Assembly (NCBI GenBank): GCA_049975325.1
Contig: JBNGDW010000012.1
Location: 1-25,928, forward strand
Source of the DNA: JBNGDW01 sp049975325
Lineage (GTDB): Bacteria; Cloacimonadota; Cloacimonadia; JGIOTU-2; JBNGDW01
DNA length: 25,928 nucleotides
Reading direction: 5' to 3'
Shown here in pieces: positions 1 to 8,276 of this stretch; positions within the stretch are counted from its first letter, which is position 1; every line of letters begins with the position of its first letter. The notes under the pieces are model-generated. The model was not told the DNA's origin. It saw only the letters and a program-made list of their open reading frames with translations, and made no database searches. The position numbers were made by a program, and so were the translations under genes.

Positions 1-193
1 AATGTCCCTGATTAAGGGCAGAATATGCAGAAAGAAAATCAAAATACTTCTTACCTTCAGGGTCCCAAACATACACTCCCTCTCCTTTAGCAATAACAAC
101 GGGCAAGGGATGATAGTTATGAGCACCATAACGGTTCTCTAACTCCATAGCCTCTCTACTGGCGATATTGCCATATACCAGATTTTCCTTCAT
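1..193 (-). CDS. rocD: Ornithine aminotransferase, N-terminal part (runs off window)
   Basis: Reading the minus strand from an ATG at 193-191 gives 64 codons open to the window edge, so only the N-terminus is present. The peptide contains ELENRYGAHNYHPLPVV followed by YVWDPEGKKYFDFLSAYSA, the characteristic start of ornithine--oxo-acid transaminase, a PLP enzyme that converts ornithine and 2-oxoglutarate to glutamate semialdehyde and glutamate. The 'NYHPLPVV' and 'SAYSALNQGH' stretches separate it from acetylornithine aminotransferase. A GGAGG ribosome-binding site lies at about 198-204, with normal spacing. The PLP lysine and the large domain are outside the window, so integrity cannot be judged. 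It is divergently placed relative to the operon starting at 735. Confidence 0.88.
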   Translation of the reverse strand, partial: MKENLVYGNIASREAMELENRYGAHNYHPLPVVIAKGEGVYVWDPEGKKYFDFLSAYSALNQGH

Positions 194-428
194 TATGCCT
201 CCGCAAATTTTTGCCCATCTTTGACCAGTTCCTCCTACCCCTGTCAAGGAGATTAATCTGCTATATTTATACCTAGGATAAAATTTCTTTCTTGTAGATA
301 GAGACGGTAAAGTATCTGGGTTTTAGTTAAGCGAAACTCAGAAATAAATATATGCCATATCAACAAGAAACATCTGACTACTTGGACTTGGAACAAGGAT
401 TTGCCTTGTGAGGAGATAGAATGTGATG

Positions 429-444
429 TCCGCCAACTGGTGGA
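429..444. repeat. Palindromic repeat copy 1 (intergenic, degenerate)
   Basis: TCCGCCAACTGGTGGA is an imperfect inverted repeat of the TCCGCC-NNNN-GGCGGA family. The closest copy is at 21650-21665, which differs by one base. Confidence 0.8.
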
Positions 445-532
445 ATTTCACAGAGCAAGCAAAAAAGCAATGAATAATGGAAAATGAATAATGAAAAGGT
501 AAAAGATAAAAGGGAAACCCAATGAAATATCC

Positions 533-550
533 ATCCGCCAGCTGGCGGAT
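533..550. repeat. Palindromic repeat copy 2 (intergenic, perfect)
   Basis: ATCCGCCAGCTGGCGGAT is a perfect 18-base palindrome and the best-preserved copy of the family in the window. Confidence 0.9.
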
Positions 551-675
551 TCATTATTCCTGCCTCCTGTTTCCTATTCTCCATTTCTCCCAGTCTCCCC
601 GCCTCCTACTCACCTTGTCTCATCTTTCCTGTGCTTTTAAATTATTATGAGCCAATCTGTGCTATTTCATAATTC

Positions 676-704
676 TTGACAGAATCTTATCATTGTTGCA
701 AAAT
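676..704 (+). promoter_or_regulatory. Possible sigma-70 promoter for the 735-10405 operon
   Basis: A perfect -35 TTGACA at 676-681 is followed after 17 bases by CAAAAT (699-704), a weak 4-of-6 match to the -10 consensus, about 30 bases before the ATG at 735. The -35 is convincing. The -10 is not as good as at the other TTGACA promoters in this window. Confidence 0.4.
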
Positions 705-734
705 GCATTTTAATAAAATATTTGAGAGGGCAAA

Positions 735-1202
735 ATGAAGACATCCAGGGTTATGCACATTATTTGCATAGGTATCATAATAAGCACACTCACGCTTATG
801 ATAAGTTGTGGCAAAGAAGCACCCGAAGAAGAGGCTCTGCCACAACCAGAAGAACAGCCTGCAGAGCCAACCATTACCCCAGAAGAGAAAAGAGATTCGC
901 TTGAGGATATGACTGGTGAAATAATAACAGAACCGCGAGCACCTTGGGAAGTTCCAGGAGACAGAATTTACGAATTACAGGTAGTTGCGTCCCGTGATTA
1001 CTCAAAGATTTTTGAACTGAAGGAGAAATTAGAGCAGCTTGGATATGATGTAAAAATCACCACTACTCAAAAAAATGGCGAAACTTTCTACCGCTTAAGG
1101 ATGAAAGGCTTATATACCCAATCTGAAGCCGAAAAACTCGGAGAACAGCTTAAAAGCCAGGTGCCTGTAGTGAAAGATTATTGGATTGCAAAAGTAAAAT
1201 GA
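735..1202 (+). CDS. SPOR-domain lipoprotein
   Basis: This 155-residue protein has a hydrophobic signal (residues 7-24) ending in a lipobox-like Met-Ile-Ser-Cys, which makes Cys25 the likely lipidated residue. A Glu/Pro-rich linker (about 27-75) leads to a C-terminal SPOR domain (about 78-153, starting IYELQVVAS and ending YWIAKVK). SPOR domains bind denuded peptidoglycan glycan strands, usually at division sites, and tether envelope proteins there. The start is the ATG at 735, with GAGAGG at 724-729 as ribosome-binding site. It is the first gene of the co-directional run to 10405 and lies 44 bases before alanine racemase, which fits a cell-wall role. The exact partner or process is not visible. 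The domain call is firm and the function is inferred. Confidence 0.82.
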   Translation: MKTSRVMHIICIGIIISTLTLMISCGKEAPEEEALPQPEEQPAEPTITPEEKRDSLEDMTGEIITEPRAPWEVPGDRIYELQVVASRDYSKIFELKEKLEQLGYDVKITTTQKNGETFYRLRMKGLYTQSEAEKLGEQLKSQVPVVKDYWIAKVK

Positions 1203-1246
1203 ACTAAAAACTAGACTAAATACAAGTCCTATGTCGATCACAATGA

Positions 1247-3208
1247 ATGAGGAGAGAAAAAAATAACTTCCGAAGCTGGACAGAAATAAATCTCGACCAC
1301 TTCCGTCATAATATAAATGAACTAAAAAAGTTCTTAAATCCAGATGTAGCCTGGTTGCAAGTAGTCAAAGCAGACGCATATGGACATGGAGCAATTGAGA
1401 TTTCAAGAGAAGCAGAACTTATGGGAGCAAACTGGCTTGGTGTCGCAAATTCTGATGATGGGACTCTACTTCGCCTGGAAAAGATTCAAACCAATATTCT
1501 CATATTGGGTCCATCGCTCCTAGCAGAAATTGATGATATCATTCAATATGAACTCGTTCCCTCAATATCATGCTTAAAATTTGCTGAAAAATTGAACCAA
1601 GCTGCTGAAAAACGTGGTATCACAGTACGGGTTCATATAAACTTTGATACGGGTATGGGCAGAGATGGTTTTTTATGGACAGAAGCGAAAGAGGTGGCAA
1701 AAAGGTTAAAAAATCTCTCCCATCTTGAAATAGAAGGCATTTTTTCCCATTTCTCCATGAGCGAAAAGTCAAAAGACCGCCTCACCAAGATACAGGCACA
1801 AAGATTTGATTCTGTCATCCATGCCTTCCAAAGCATAGGAATTTACCCAAAAATAAAACATATCTCCAACAGTGCTGCAGTGATTAACTTCCCAGAATTT
1901 CAATATAACATGGTGCGTCTAGGACTCGCATCTTACGGAATTTACCCCGACAATACACTGCGTAAGGCGGTATTTCTTCAGCCCGTTATGACTTTTAAAT
2001 CAAAAATAAGTATGATCAAGGACTTTCCAGCTAATTTTGGGATAAGCTACCGGCAAAGTTTTATAACCAAGAAACCTGTAAGAGCAGCAATCCTGCCCGT
2101 TGGCTATGGAGATGGATATAACTTTCTCCTTTCAAATCGTGGCAAAGTAATTATCCGGGGAAAATTATGCCCTGTAATTGGCAGAGTAACTATGGATATG
2201 ATTGTTGCCAATATCTCCAATCTCCCTGAGGCAGAAGTAGGTGATGAGGCCACCCTGCTCGGTGAAAATGGCAACCTGGTTCTATCCGCTAAAGAGATAT
2301 CAAACCTGTATAATGGACTTTCTTATGAAACCGTTTGTAATATAGGAAGAAGGGCTCAAAGAATATTTATCCGAAAGAACGAAAATACACGGATTGAGCC
2401 TATCTCTCGCCGCTCTTTTATTGCAAAGGATTTCTCAAACCCAAAATTAGAAAAAATAATTCAATCCTCAATCAATCAGCGGCTCAATAGTAAAGAAATA
2501 GGTGGTATTATCTATAACGAACTGCTGGAGGACCTGTTTTCAACTTCGGATCACGGTATTACATGGAAAAGAGATTTCTCGCATAAAGTCACATTTTATC
2601 TACGAGATAAGAGCCAACAGGAATCATATCCATACAGTCAAAGAATGTACTTGGTAAAAACTGAATTGAGTTATAAAAAAGTTTTGCAAAATGAGTGGTT
2701 CAAGATCGTGTGCGCAACTTCATTAAAAGACCTTGAACAATACTTTCAATCACCAGTTGTGGAATATAGATGGTTATTAGACCGGAAAATCAATCTTAGA
2801 GATTCATTCAAAATTGACGAAATATTAGTAGAAAATATCCCCTTAAACTATAAAGTAATAAATAATCACTTACATAAAGGCGATGAGACCAAGCAGAATC
2901 TTGAAATCGAGTGCACCCATCCTTCCATTAAGCATCTTATTGGCAAGGAGGTCACTTTTACTATCAACACGACAACATATTACCCGGCACAGAAACATGA
3001 GCTTTCTATCTATATTTCCGAATTGACAAAGGGCTTATCCGTTGCCTTTGATTTTGCTAATACTGATATAAAAGAGGCTGAGGCGATAACGATTTTTGCT
3101 GGTAAGAAGAAATATCCTTCGCGTATTAAAAAAGATAAACAAATAATAATAAAAATTCCTCCTGATGAATGGGTGTTTCCAAATAGTGGTATCGTTTTTG
3201 TATGGTAA
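1247..3208 (+). CDS. alr: Alanine racemase with an unrecognised C-terminal domain
   Basis: Residues 1 to about 375 are a full-length alanine racemase, which interconverts L- and D-alanine for peptidoglycan. The PLP lysine is K41 in VVKADAYGHG. The second catalytic residue is Y268 in GISYRQSF. The C-terminal domain GYGDGYN...GRVTMDM and the closing YETVCNIGRRAQRIF are all present. The family normally ends here (about 360-390 residues), but the frame continues for about 275 more residues (380-653) with no stop and no low complexity. It begins ISRRSFIAKDFSNPKLEKII and ends WVFPNSGIVFVW. I do not recognise this extension. It is mixed helix then strand-rich, with no transmembrane segment. The ATG at 1247 has no clear Shine-Dalgarno, and a GAGGAG at 1250-1255 lies just inside the gene. 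A short out-of-frame ORF (1231-1266) overlaps the start. Cell-wall neighbours fit the racemase role. Confidence 0.88.
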   Translation: MRREKNNFRSWTEINLDHFRHNINELKKFLNPDVAWLQVVKADAYGHGAIEISREAELMGANWLGVANSDDGTLLRLEKIQTNILILGPSLLAEIDDIIQYELVPSISCLKFAEKLNQAAEKRGITVRVHINFDTGMGRDGFLWTEAKEVAKRLKNLSHLEIEGIFSHFSMSEKSKDRLTKIQAQRFDSVIHAFQSIGIYPKIKHISNSAAVINFPEFQYNMVRLGLASYGIYPDNTLRKAVFLQPVMTFKSKISMIKDFPANFGISYRQSFITKKPVRAAILPVGYGDGYNFLLSNRGKVIIRGKLCPVIGRVTMDMIVANISNLPEAEVGDEATLLGENGNLVLSAKEISNLYNGLSYETVCNIGRRAQRIFIRKNENTRIEPISRRSFIAKDFSNPKLEKIIQSSINQRLNSKEIGGIIYNELLEDLFSTSDHGITWKRDFSHKVTFYLRDKSQQESYPYSQRMYLVKTELSYKKVLQNEWFKIVCATSLKDLEQYFQSPVVEYRWLLDRKINLRDSFKIDEILVENIPLNYKVINNHLHKGDETKQNLEIECTHPSIKHLIGKEVTFTINTTTYYPAQKHELSIYISELTKGLSVAFDFANTDIKEAEAITIFAGKKKYPSRIKKDKQIIIKIPPDEWVFPNSGIVFVW

Positions 3209-3239
3209 TCATTGCTAAAAATTACCCGGAGTTCAAATT

Positions 3240-4151
3240 ATGATTACTCGGTCCCAGAAAGCAAGATTAGGCGTATTTGTCGCGGTAGCAATAGGACTTA
3301 TCATAATTCTGATTGCCCTCATAATTGGTAGCCAATTCTTCGAGCGGCGCGATATATATTATGTTGCCTATGAAGATATATCTGTAAGTGGTCTTAATGT
3401 TGGCAGCGCTGTAAAATTTCACGGGATACAGATTGGAAGAGTGGAAGATATACGAATTGATCCTGAGAATATCTCGAGGATTATTGTTAAATTGAGTGTT
3501 GAAAAGGACACACCAATTAAGTCAGATATGAAGGCAACAATTTCAACACTAGGGATCACTGGGATGAAAATGATAGAGCTAGTAGGAGGCTCTCCCGCTG
3601 CACCTGAACTTAAACCAGGTTCATTTATACCGGCGGGAGAATCTATGATAGCAGAAATTACAGGACGGGCAGATGTAATCACTGCAAAACTTGAACATAT
3701 CCTGAACAAGACTGCAGAACTTCTTACAGAGGAAAACATTAGTGACCTGCTCGTACTTGCTGAAAATGCAAAAAATTCGCTGGAAAATGTCAACCTGCTT
3801 CTGGAAGAGAATAGGGATAAAATTGAACAATTATCAGAAAATTTAGTGGCTATATCTAACGATGCAAAATCAGTAATTGGAGACATTGCTAATCTACTCG
3901 ACTCTGAAGAATTTCAAAATATAATTACAAATCTGGATACTATAAGCACGCAAGCTGTTACTGCCCTTGATGAATTCAACCAGGCAGTTACACATATAGA
4001 CTTGACGGTAGTTGAGGGCAGAGAAGAACTCCTCCGTTCTATAACCCTACTAAAAGAAACGATTCAATACCTCAATGAGTTTTCCCGACTGATTTCCGAA
4101 GACCCATCCCTTATAATTCGAGGCAGAAAATTTGAAGAACAGCACCCTTAA
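3240..4151 (+). CDS. mlaD: MlaD/MCE-family lipid-binding protein
   Basis: The protein has 303 residues: a short cytoplasmic N-terminus, one transmembrane helix (about 13-32), then an MCE domain (about 38-115) with SGLNVGSAVKFHGIQIGRV and a TLGITGMKMIEL segment typical of MlaD. A long periplasmic helical/coiled-coil region (about 145-300) follows. MCE proteins form hexameric rings that carry phospholipids between the ABC permease and the periplasm. The gene is 31 bases after the racemase. Its TAA overlaps the AGGAG ribosome-binding site of the next gene. The downstream MlaE, MlaF and auxiliary lipoprotein genes confirm the assignment. The extended coiled-coil tail is longer than in E. coli MlaD (183 residues) and closer to longer tunnel-forming relatives. 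That comparison is from family knowledge. Confidence 0.9.
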   Translation: MITRSQKARLGVFVAVAIGLIIILIALIIGSQFFERRDIYYVAYEDISVSGLNVGSAVKFHGIQIGRVEDIRIDPENISRIIVKLSVEKDTPIKSDMKATISTLGITGMKMIELVGGSPAAPELKPGSFIPAGESMIAEITGRADVITAKLEHILNKTAELLTEENISDLLVLAENAKNSLENVNLLLEENRDKIEQLSENLVAISNDAKSVIGDIANLLDSEEFQNIITNLDTISTQAVTALDEFNQAVTHIDLTVVEGREELLRSITLLKETIQYLNEFSRLISEDPSLIIRGRKFEEQHP

Positions 4152-4160
4152 GGAGCAATG

Positions 4161-4796
4161 ATGAATAAAAAGGTATCTATTCTGCTGGCTCTTATAGCAA
4201 TATTTATGCTATTGTTGGGATGCGCATTACATCCAGTGGCTAAATACTATATATTGGATTACACCCCTGCTCTCGACACCTCCTTTTTCCAATATACATT
4301 CCCATATAAAGTGCAGGTGAAAGAATTTGATATTATGGATGCTTATGACCAACCGAGAATCGTGGTTAGACGCTCTGCACATGAAATTTATTATGACCGA
4401 TTGAGTCTATGGGCTATCCGTCCACAGGTGGCAATTTCCTCTCTTCTTATAAAGCATATCAATTCCATCAACTTGTTTGAACAATGTAAGAAAACTTTCT
4501 TAGATGAGCGACCCGACTATGTCATCTCTGGAACTATTTACAACATCGAAAAATATGAAAGTGAACATATCACGCGGGCAGATATTCATATAGTCCTTAC
4601 GATGACCGAAGTGGCTACAAATAATGTCATCTTAACTTACGAAATCCTGCAATATATACCAATTTATAATTCCAATATGGATTATTTTGCCAAAAAAATT
4701 AGTGACACCCTACATTCTGAATTTAACGCATTTTTAAAAGAAGTGAATAAATATTTCGTTGCCCAAAGAGATATTTCACCAAAAAGGAAAGAGTAA
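4161..4796 (+). CDS. ABC-type transport auxiliary lipoprotein (PqiC/DUF330-like)
   Basis: The lipoprotein signal ends at Leu-Leu-Gly-Cys, with Cys21 lipidated when counted from the ATG at 4161. The mature part begins HPVAKYYILDY and carries the 'YDRLSLWAIRPQVAISSLL' segment typical of the auxiliary lipoproteins encoded with MCE/Mla and Pqi transporters. These proteins sit in the outer membrane and are thought to dock or bridge the MCE component. Two adjacent ATGs (4158 and 4161) are possible starts. AGGAG at 4151-4155 gives 5-base spacing to the second and only 2 to the first, so 4161 is preferred. The gene begins within 10 bases of the mlaD stop, implying tight coupling. The exact partner is inferred from context. 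Confidence 0.8.
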   Translation: MNKKVSILLALIAIFMLLLGCALHPVAKYYILDYTPALDTSFFQYTFPYKVQVKEFDIMDAYDQPRIVVRRSAHEIYYDRLSLWAIRPQVAISSLLIKHINSINLFEQCKKTFLDERPDYVISGTIYNIEKYESEHITRADIHIVLTMTEVATNNVILTYEILQYIPIYNSNMDYFAKKISDTLHSEFNAFLKEVNKYFVAQRDISPKRKE

Positions 4797-4842
4797 ATGA
4801 CTAATCTTTTTTGTAATAGAAATCCAAACCATAGGAGGAGCT

Positions 4843-6390
4843 TTGAAAAAATTTATTATTATCACGATTTTTCTAAGTATCTTTTCTTTATATTCCATTC
4901 TGACGGCAAAGCCTTATTCACCTTTTGAGACATGGCTTGCTGAGCCTCCAGAAATACAACTTGATAAAGAAGGTTTGGACGATGAAAAGGGACTTGGTAG
5001 AATCTTCGTGCCAGCAATGTCCAAACCAGAATATGAACCTTCCTATACTGTAATTCAGGGGGATTCCATTGTAAAAGATGAGTGCCCAGTAGGGCAGAGT
5101 GTATTTCTTCTACCCGGCACATATACTATTGTAATTGCCTCTGCTGCGAATGAACAGGATAGAATAAGGAAAGAGATTACACTCGTGCAAGGCGAAACAG
5201 AAATTATTTATCCTGATTGGTCAGGTTTGATTGTCAAAATCATCGATGAAAATAGGGATTTTTTACGCGAAAGTTATGAAATCTTCGACATCAATACATA
5301 TAACAGCATGGGGACACAATATAGCGCAGATGAGGATGAGCCCGGCGAATATCAGGAGACATGGCTCCTTGTTCCTGGAATGTATAAAATTGTAAAATAC
5401 GGTGAGCCATTTAATACCTTTAGAAATTTCACAACTGCCCGCCTTATCCCAGGTGAACTCTCTACCATTACTATTGTAATGGATAGCGAAACGGGGGACT
5501 TTGTAGGCGCGGGAATGCTCCCAGAAATAGCCGAATTAAAACAGGAAGAGATATGGAATGTGTATACTTCTCTCAAAGGTGGCTTCCTTCTTAGCGGTGA
5601 TAATGAAATGAGTGAAGATGAAACTCAAACCAATATAACACTAAATACTAAACTGGAAAATGAAGTACGATTAGACCGATTCCCACATTATCTTAATATG
5701 AAACAGATAGTAAATGTTGGTTTAAATAAAGAGGAAGGAAGGGAATTCAGGATATATTCTAACGATTTACAGTTGCCCAATACCTACATTTTCTATTTTG
5801 TTAAACAGTTCGGCGTTTATACTCGTTTTCGATTTGAAACCAAGCCATTTGCCACAAAACATTATTTTTCTGAAACTCAAGATACCCTCTACAAACAGAA
5901 TAGTGATGGCCAACTCATTGAAACTGTCCATAATACTGATGAAATAGAGACTGCTCCCATTTTTTCTCCTTTGCGGTTTGAAGAAGGTATAGGATTCAAC
6001 TATACTGCACTAAAAACTAAAAGTGCTAGCCTCAGCTTGAAAGCAGGATTCGGCTTTTCCCAAACATTAAATAATGATGTATTTAAACAAGACCCTGAAA
6101 ATCCAAAGATATTCCGTGAGCAGGAGTCCCTATACTTAGAAGGTTTAGAAGCTTCAGTTACGGGTGATTTCAGAATCTTTAGAAATTTAAACTATTTTGG
6201 AGAACTCTATACGCTCTATCCATTTGATGAAGATCGTACTCAAGTAGTCAGATGGGATAACAACTTTACCTTTAGAATCTCCAGGTTTGTTGCAGTAGAT
6301 TATACTCTTTCTTTTATCCAGGATGAGGCAAAAGACTGGACTGTCTACCGGCACGACCTTTCCGTTAACCTCTCTATTATTTCCTTCTAA
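4843..6390 (+). CDS. Putative outer-membrane beta-barrel protein of the Mla operon
   Basis: The start is a TTG preceded by AGGAGG at 4833-4838. The 515-residue product has a signal peptide (about 1-22, ending LTA). Two periplasmic beta-sandwich-like segments follow (about 50-120 and 125-210), each with a 'LLPGTYTIVI' or 'LVPGMYKIVKYG' turn reminiscent of PEGA-type repeats. After about residue 235 there are alternating amphipathic strands, ending in a C-terminal Phe as barrel proteins usually do. The part from about 345 (PLRFEEGIGFNY) to 515 resembles small DUF481/DUF3078-like barrels only in style. I cannot name the family. It sits between the auxiliary lipoprotein and STAS-MlaE, with only 2 bases to the latter, so it is probably the outer-membrane end of this lipid transporter. 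Barrel topology is inferred from pattern only. Confidence 0.62.
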   Translation: MKKFIIITIFLSIFSLYSILTAKPYSPFETWLAEPPEIQLDKEGLDDEKGLGRIFVPAMSKPEYEPSYTVIQGDSIVKDECPVGQSVFLLPGTYTIVIASAANEQDRIRKEITLVQGETEIIYPDWSGLIVKIIDENRDFLRESYEIFDINTYNSMGTQYSADEDEPGEYQETWLLVPGMYKIVKYGEPFNTFRNFTTARLIPGELSTITIVMDSETGDFVGAGMLPEIAELKQEEIWNVYTSLKGGFLLSGDNEMSEDETQTNITLNTKLENEVRLDRFPHYLNMKQIVNVGLNKEEGREFRIYSNDLQLPNTYIFYFVKQFGVYTRFRFETKPFATKHYFSETQDTLYKQNSDGQLIETVHNTDEIETAPIFSPLRFEEGIGFNYTALKTKSASLSLKAGFGFSQTLNNDVFKQDPENPKIFREQESLYLEGLEASVTGDFRIFRNLNYFGELYTLYPFDEDRTQVVRWDNNFTFRISRFVAVDYTLSFIQDEAKDWTVYRHDLSVNLSIISF

Positions 6391-6392
6391 AG

Positions 6393-7478
6393 ATGAACTT
6401 TTCTATTCGAGAAAATCGAATCTTAATACAAGATAAACTCAACAAATCAAACGCAAGGGCATTCTTGACCGCTGTTACACATTATCTAAAACAATATAAG
6501 GGCAACTCATTAGAAATAGACGCCAAAAATTTGCAATCAATTGATAGCGCAGGAGTCGCCTCACTGGATGAGATTGTAGATTTGGGCAAAAATAAAGGCA
6601 TAACTGTCCATATAATTAATATACCTCCTCAGGTTGAAAATGCCCTAAAAACATTCGCCCCCGCTCCGTTACAAAGTGCTGTCTCCCAAACAAAACAGAA
6701 ATTTCTCGAAAAATTAGGTGGAAACTCGATTAATTTTTGGAACGGCGCGAAACGATTTTTGCTGCTTACAGCAGATATATTTTATTGGGGAGTAGCTGGA
6801 ATTTTTAACAAAAAAGGGCAGAGAAAGGGAGAATTCATTCACCAAAGTGTATTAATAGGTGTTGATTCATTGCCGATTATAATCGTACTGGCTTTTCTGG
6901 TAGGGGTTATCATTACGCTCCAGTCTGCCCAGCAATTGCGCCTTGTGGGTATGAATATATTAGTTGCTGATCTGCTTGCAATTGCTATGTTAAAAGAGAT
7001 TGGGCCTCTTATGACCGCTGTTATACTGGCCGGAAGAAGTGGCTCAGCCATTGCTTCTGAAATAGCCACAATGAAAATATCTGAAGAGATAGATGCCTTA
7101 AAAACAATGGCATTAAACCCCATTAAATACGTGGTCCTGCCCAAACTTTATGCTATTACAATATGTACACCTCTGCTTACAATCTTTGCCGATGTAGTTG
7201 GTATAATGGGTGGATTTTTTCTATGCACCACCTATCTCGATATGAGTGCAGAGGCATTTATAACTGAAATCACAAATGTAATGGTTATGAAGGACCTTGT
7301 AACCACATTTGTAAAAAGTATCGTCTTTTCCTGGCTTATATTGCTCAGTGCTGTATTCTTTGGCTTCAGCGCTGAAGGAGGAGCCGAAGATGTGGGAAGA
7401 GCCACAACCTCTTCTGTGGTTACGGCAATATCATTGGTAATCATCGCAGATGTGTTATTAGGCTTAATTTTTTATTAA
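6393..7478 (+). CDS. mlaE: MlaE-type ABC permease with N-terminal STAS domain
   Basis: Residues 1 to about 95 form a STAS domain (SIDSAGVASLDEI is the loop that in anti-sigma antagonists holds the phospho-acceptor). From about 110 to 361 it is an MlaE permease with FLVGVIITLQSAQQL, the conserved EIGPLMTAVILAGRSGSAIA helix, and the ISEEIDALKTM coupling segment. In E. coli the STAS protein MlaB is separate. Here it is fused, a known arrangement in many bacteria and plastid relatives. The permease with MlaF moves phospholipids to or from the MCE ring. The gene begins 2 bases after the barrel gene stop and ends 14 bases before mlaF. Confidence 0.92.
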   Translation: MNFSIRENRILIQDKLNKSNARAFLTAVTHYLKQYKGNSLEIDAKNLQSIDSAGVASLDEIVDLGKNKGITVHIINIPPQVENALKTFAPAPLQSAVSQTKQKFLEKLGGNSINFWNGAKRFLLLTADIFYWGVAGIFNKKGQRKGEFIHQSVLIGVDSLPIIIVLAFLVGVIITLQSAQQLRLVGMNILVADLLAIAMLKEIGPLMTAVILAGRSGSAIASEIATMKISEEIDALKTMALNPIKYVVLPKLYAITICTPLLTIFADVVGIMGGFFLCTTYLDMSAEAFITEITNVMVMKDLVTTFVKSIVFSWLILLSAVFFGFSAEGGAEDVGRATTSSVVTAISLVIIADVLLGLIFY

Positions 7479-7492
7479 GGAAAACTCCAATC

Positions 7493-8230
7493 ATGAATAC
7501 CCTGGTACAAGTAAGAGACCTAAACACAGAATTTGACAGTCAAGAGATACTGAGAGAAGTTTCTCTTGATGTGTACGAAAACGAAATCCTAGTCATTCTC
7601 GGCAAAAGTGGATGCGGAAAAACTACCCTCTTGAAGCATATCATTGGCTTGTACCAACCTGTATCTGGTTCTATAAAGATATTTGGCAGCGAGATATTAG
7701 GAATTGATGAAGTTGAGTTTGAACCAATTAAAGAGAGGATTGGGGTGCTTTTCCAGAGCGGTGCTCTGCTCAATTCTCTGACAGTATTTGAAAATATAGC
7801 TATCCCTCTTGAAGAACATACTGACTTGCCAAAATCTGTGATAGAGCGACTGATTCGCACAAAACTCCATCTCGTAGAATTAGATGAGGCTATTTATAAA
7901 TTTCCACGTCAGCTTTCTGGTGGGATGCATAAAAGAGCTGGCCTTGCCCGTTCTATTGCACTTGACCCAGAAATTCTATTTTGTGATGAGCCAACTGCTG
8001 GACTTGACCCAGTTACATCTGCATCTATTGATAACTTGATAAAGAAATTGCAAACACAACTGAATATGACGATTGTCATTATTACACATGAGCTTACAAC
8101 TATCCGCCGTATTGCCGATAGAGTTATATTTATGGATGAGGGCAGAGTGCTTTTTACTGGCACACTAGCAGAGGCGCAAAGCTCTTCTATACCTCAAATA
8201 CAACTGTTCTTTGAAGAAGGCAAGTTTTAA
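7493..8230 (+). CDS. mlaF: MlaF ABC transporter ATPase
   Basis: A complete 245-residue nucleotide-binding subunit. It has Walker A GKSGCGKTT (37-45), Q-loop Gln88, signature LSGGM (141-145) followed by the KRAGLARSI helix typical of MlaF, Walker B ILFCDEP (161-167, with Asp165 and Glu166) and H-loop His199. The 'SGGMxxRxxLARxxAL' form and 'DEPTAGLDPVTS' are characteristic of the Mla group rather than of amino-acid or drug exporters. It powers the STAS-MlaE permease encoded 14 bases upstream. All catalytic residues are present, and nothing looks degraded. Confidence 0.94.
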   Translation: MNTLVQVRDLNTEFDSQEILREVSLDVYENEILVILGKSGCGKTTLLKHIIGLYQPVSGSIKIFGSEILGIDEVEFEPIKERIGVLFQSGALLNSLTVFENIAIPLEEHTDLPKSVIERLIRTKLHLVELDEAIYKFPRQLSGGMHKRAGLARSIALDPEILFCDEPTAGLDPVTSASIDNLIKKLQTQLNMTIVIITHELTTIRRIADRVIFMDEGRVLFTGTLAEAQSSSIPQIQLFFEEGKF

Positions 8231-8276
8231 AAAATAGAACTCTTTCCCGAAAAATAAGGTAGTAAAGGAATAAACA

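Larger units (their letters stand above)
421..645. repeat. Composite intergenic repeat region (within gene-free 194-734)
   Basis: The 541-base gap 194-734 has no credible gene. Positions 421-645 contain an imperfect palindrome (429-444), a run of AATGAATAATGAAAA-type sequence (about 470-500), a perfect palindrome (533-550), and a pyrimidine-rich tract (about 555-645) that includes CCTGCCTCCTGTTTCCT at 559-575. The same modules in the same order recur at 21461-21780, where the 17-base motif is exact at 21696-21712. A minus-strand open frame across this block (about 378-584) encodes repeat-derived peptide and has no support as a gene. Positions 194-420 show nothing recognisable beyond the 5' region of the aminotransferase gene. 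Confidence 0.75.

Noticed and set aside
429..550. CRISPR array or transposon ends
   Set aside because: The palindromes are unevenly spaced, no regular spacers exist, and there is no transposase, terminal inverted repeat or target duplication.
378..584. Minus-strand open frame of about 68 codons in the first composite repeat
   Set aside because: It translates repeat modules and both palindromes, has no ribosome-binding site, and resembles the equally artificial frame at 21428-21670 only because the DNA repeats are shared.
3419..3886. 155-codon antisense frame inside mlaD
   Set aside because: Ser-rich mirror of a well-supported gene on the other strand, with no start signal.
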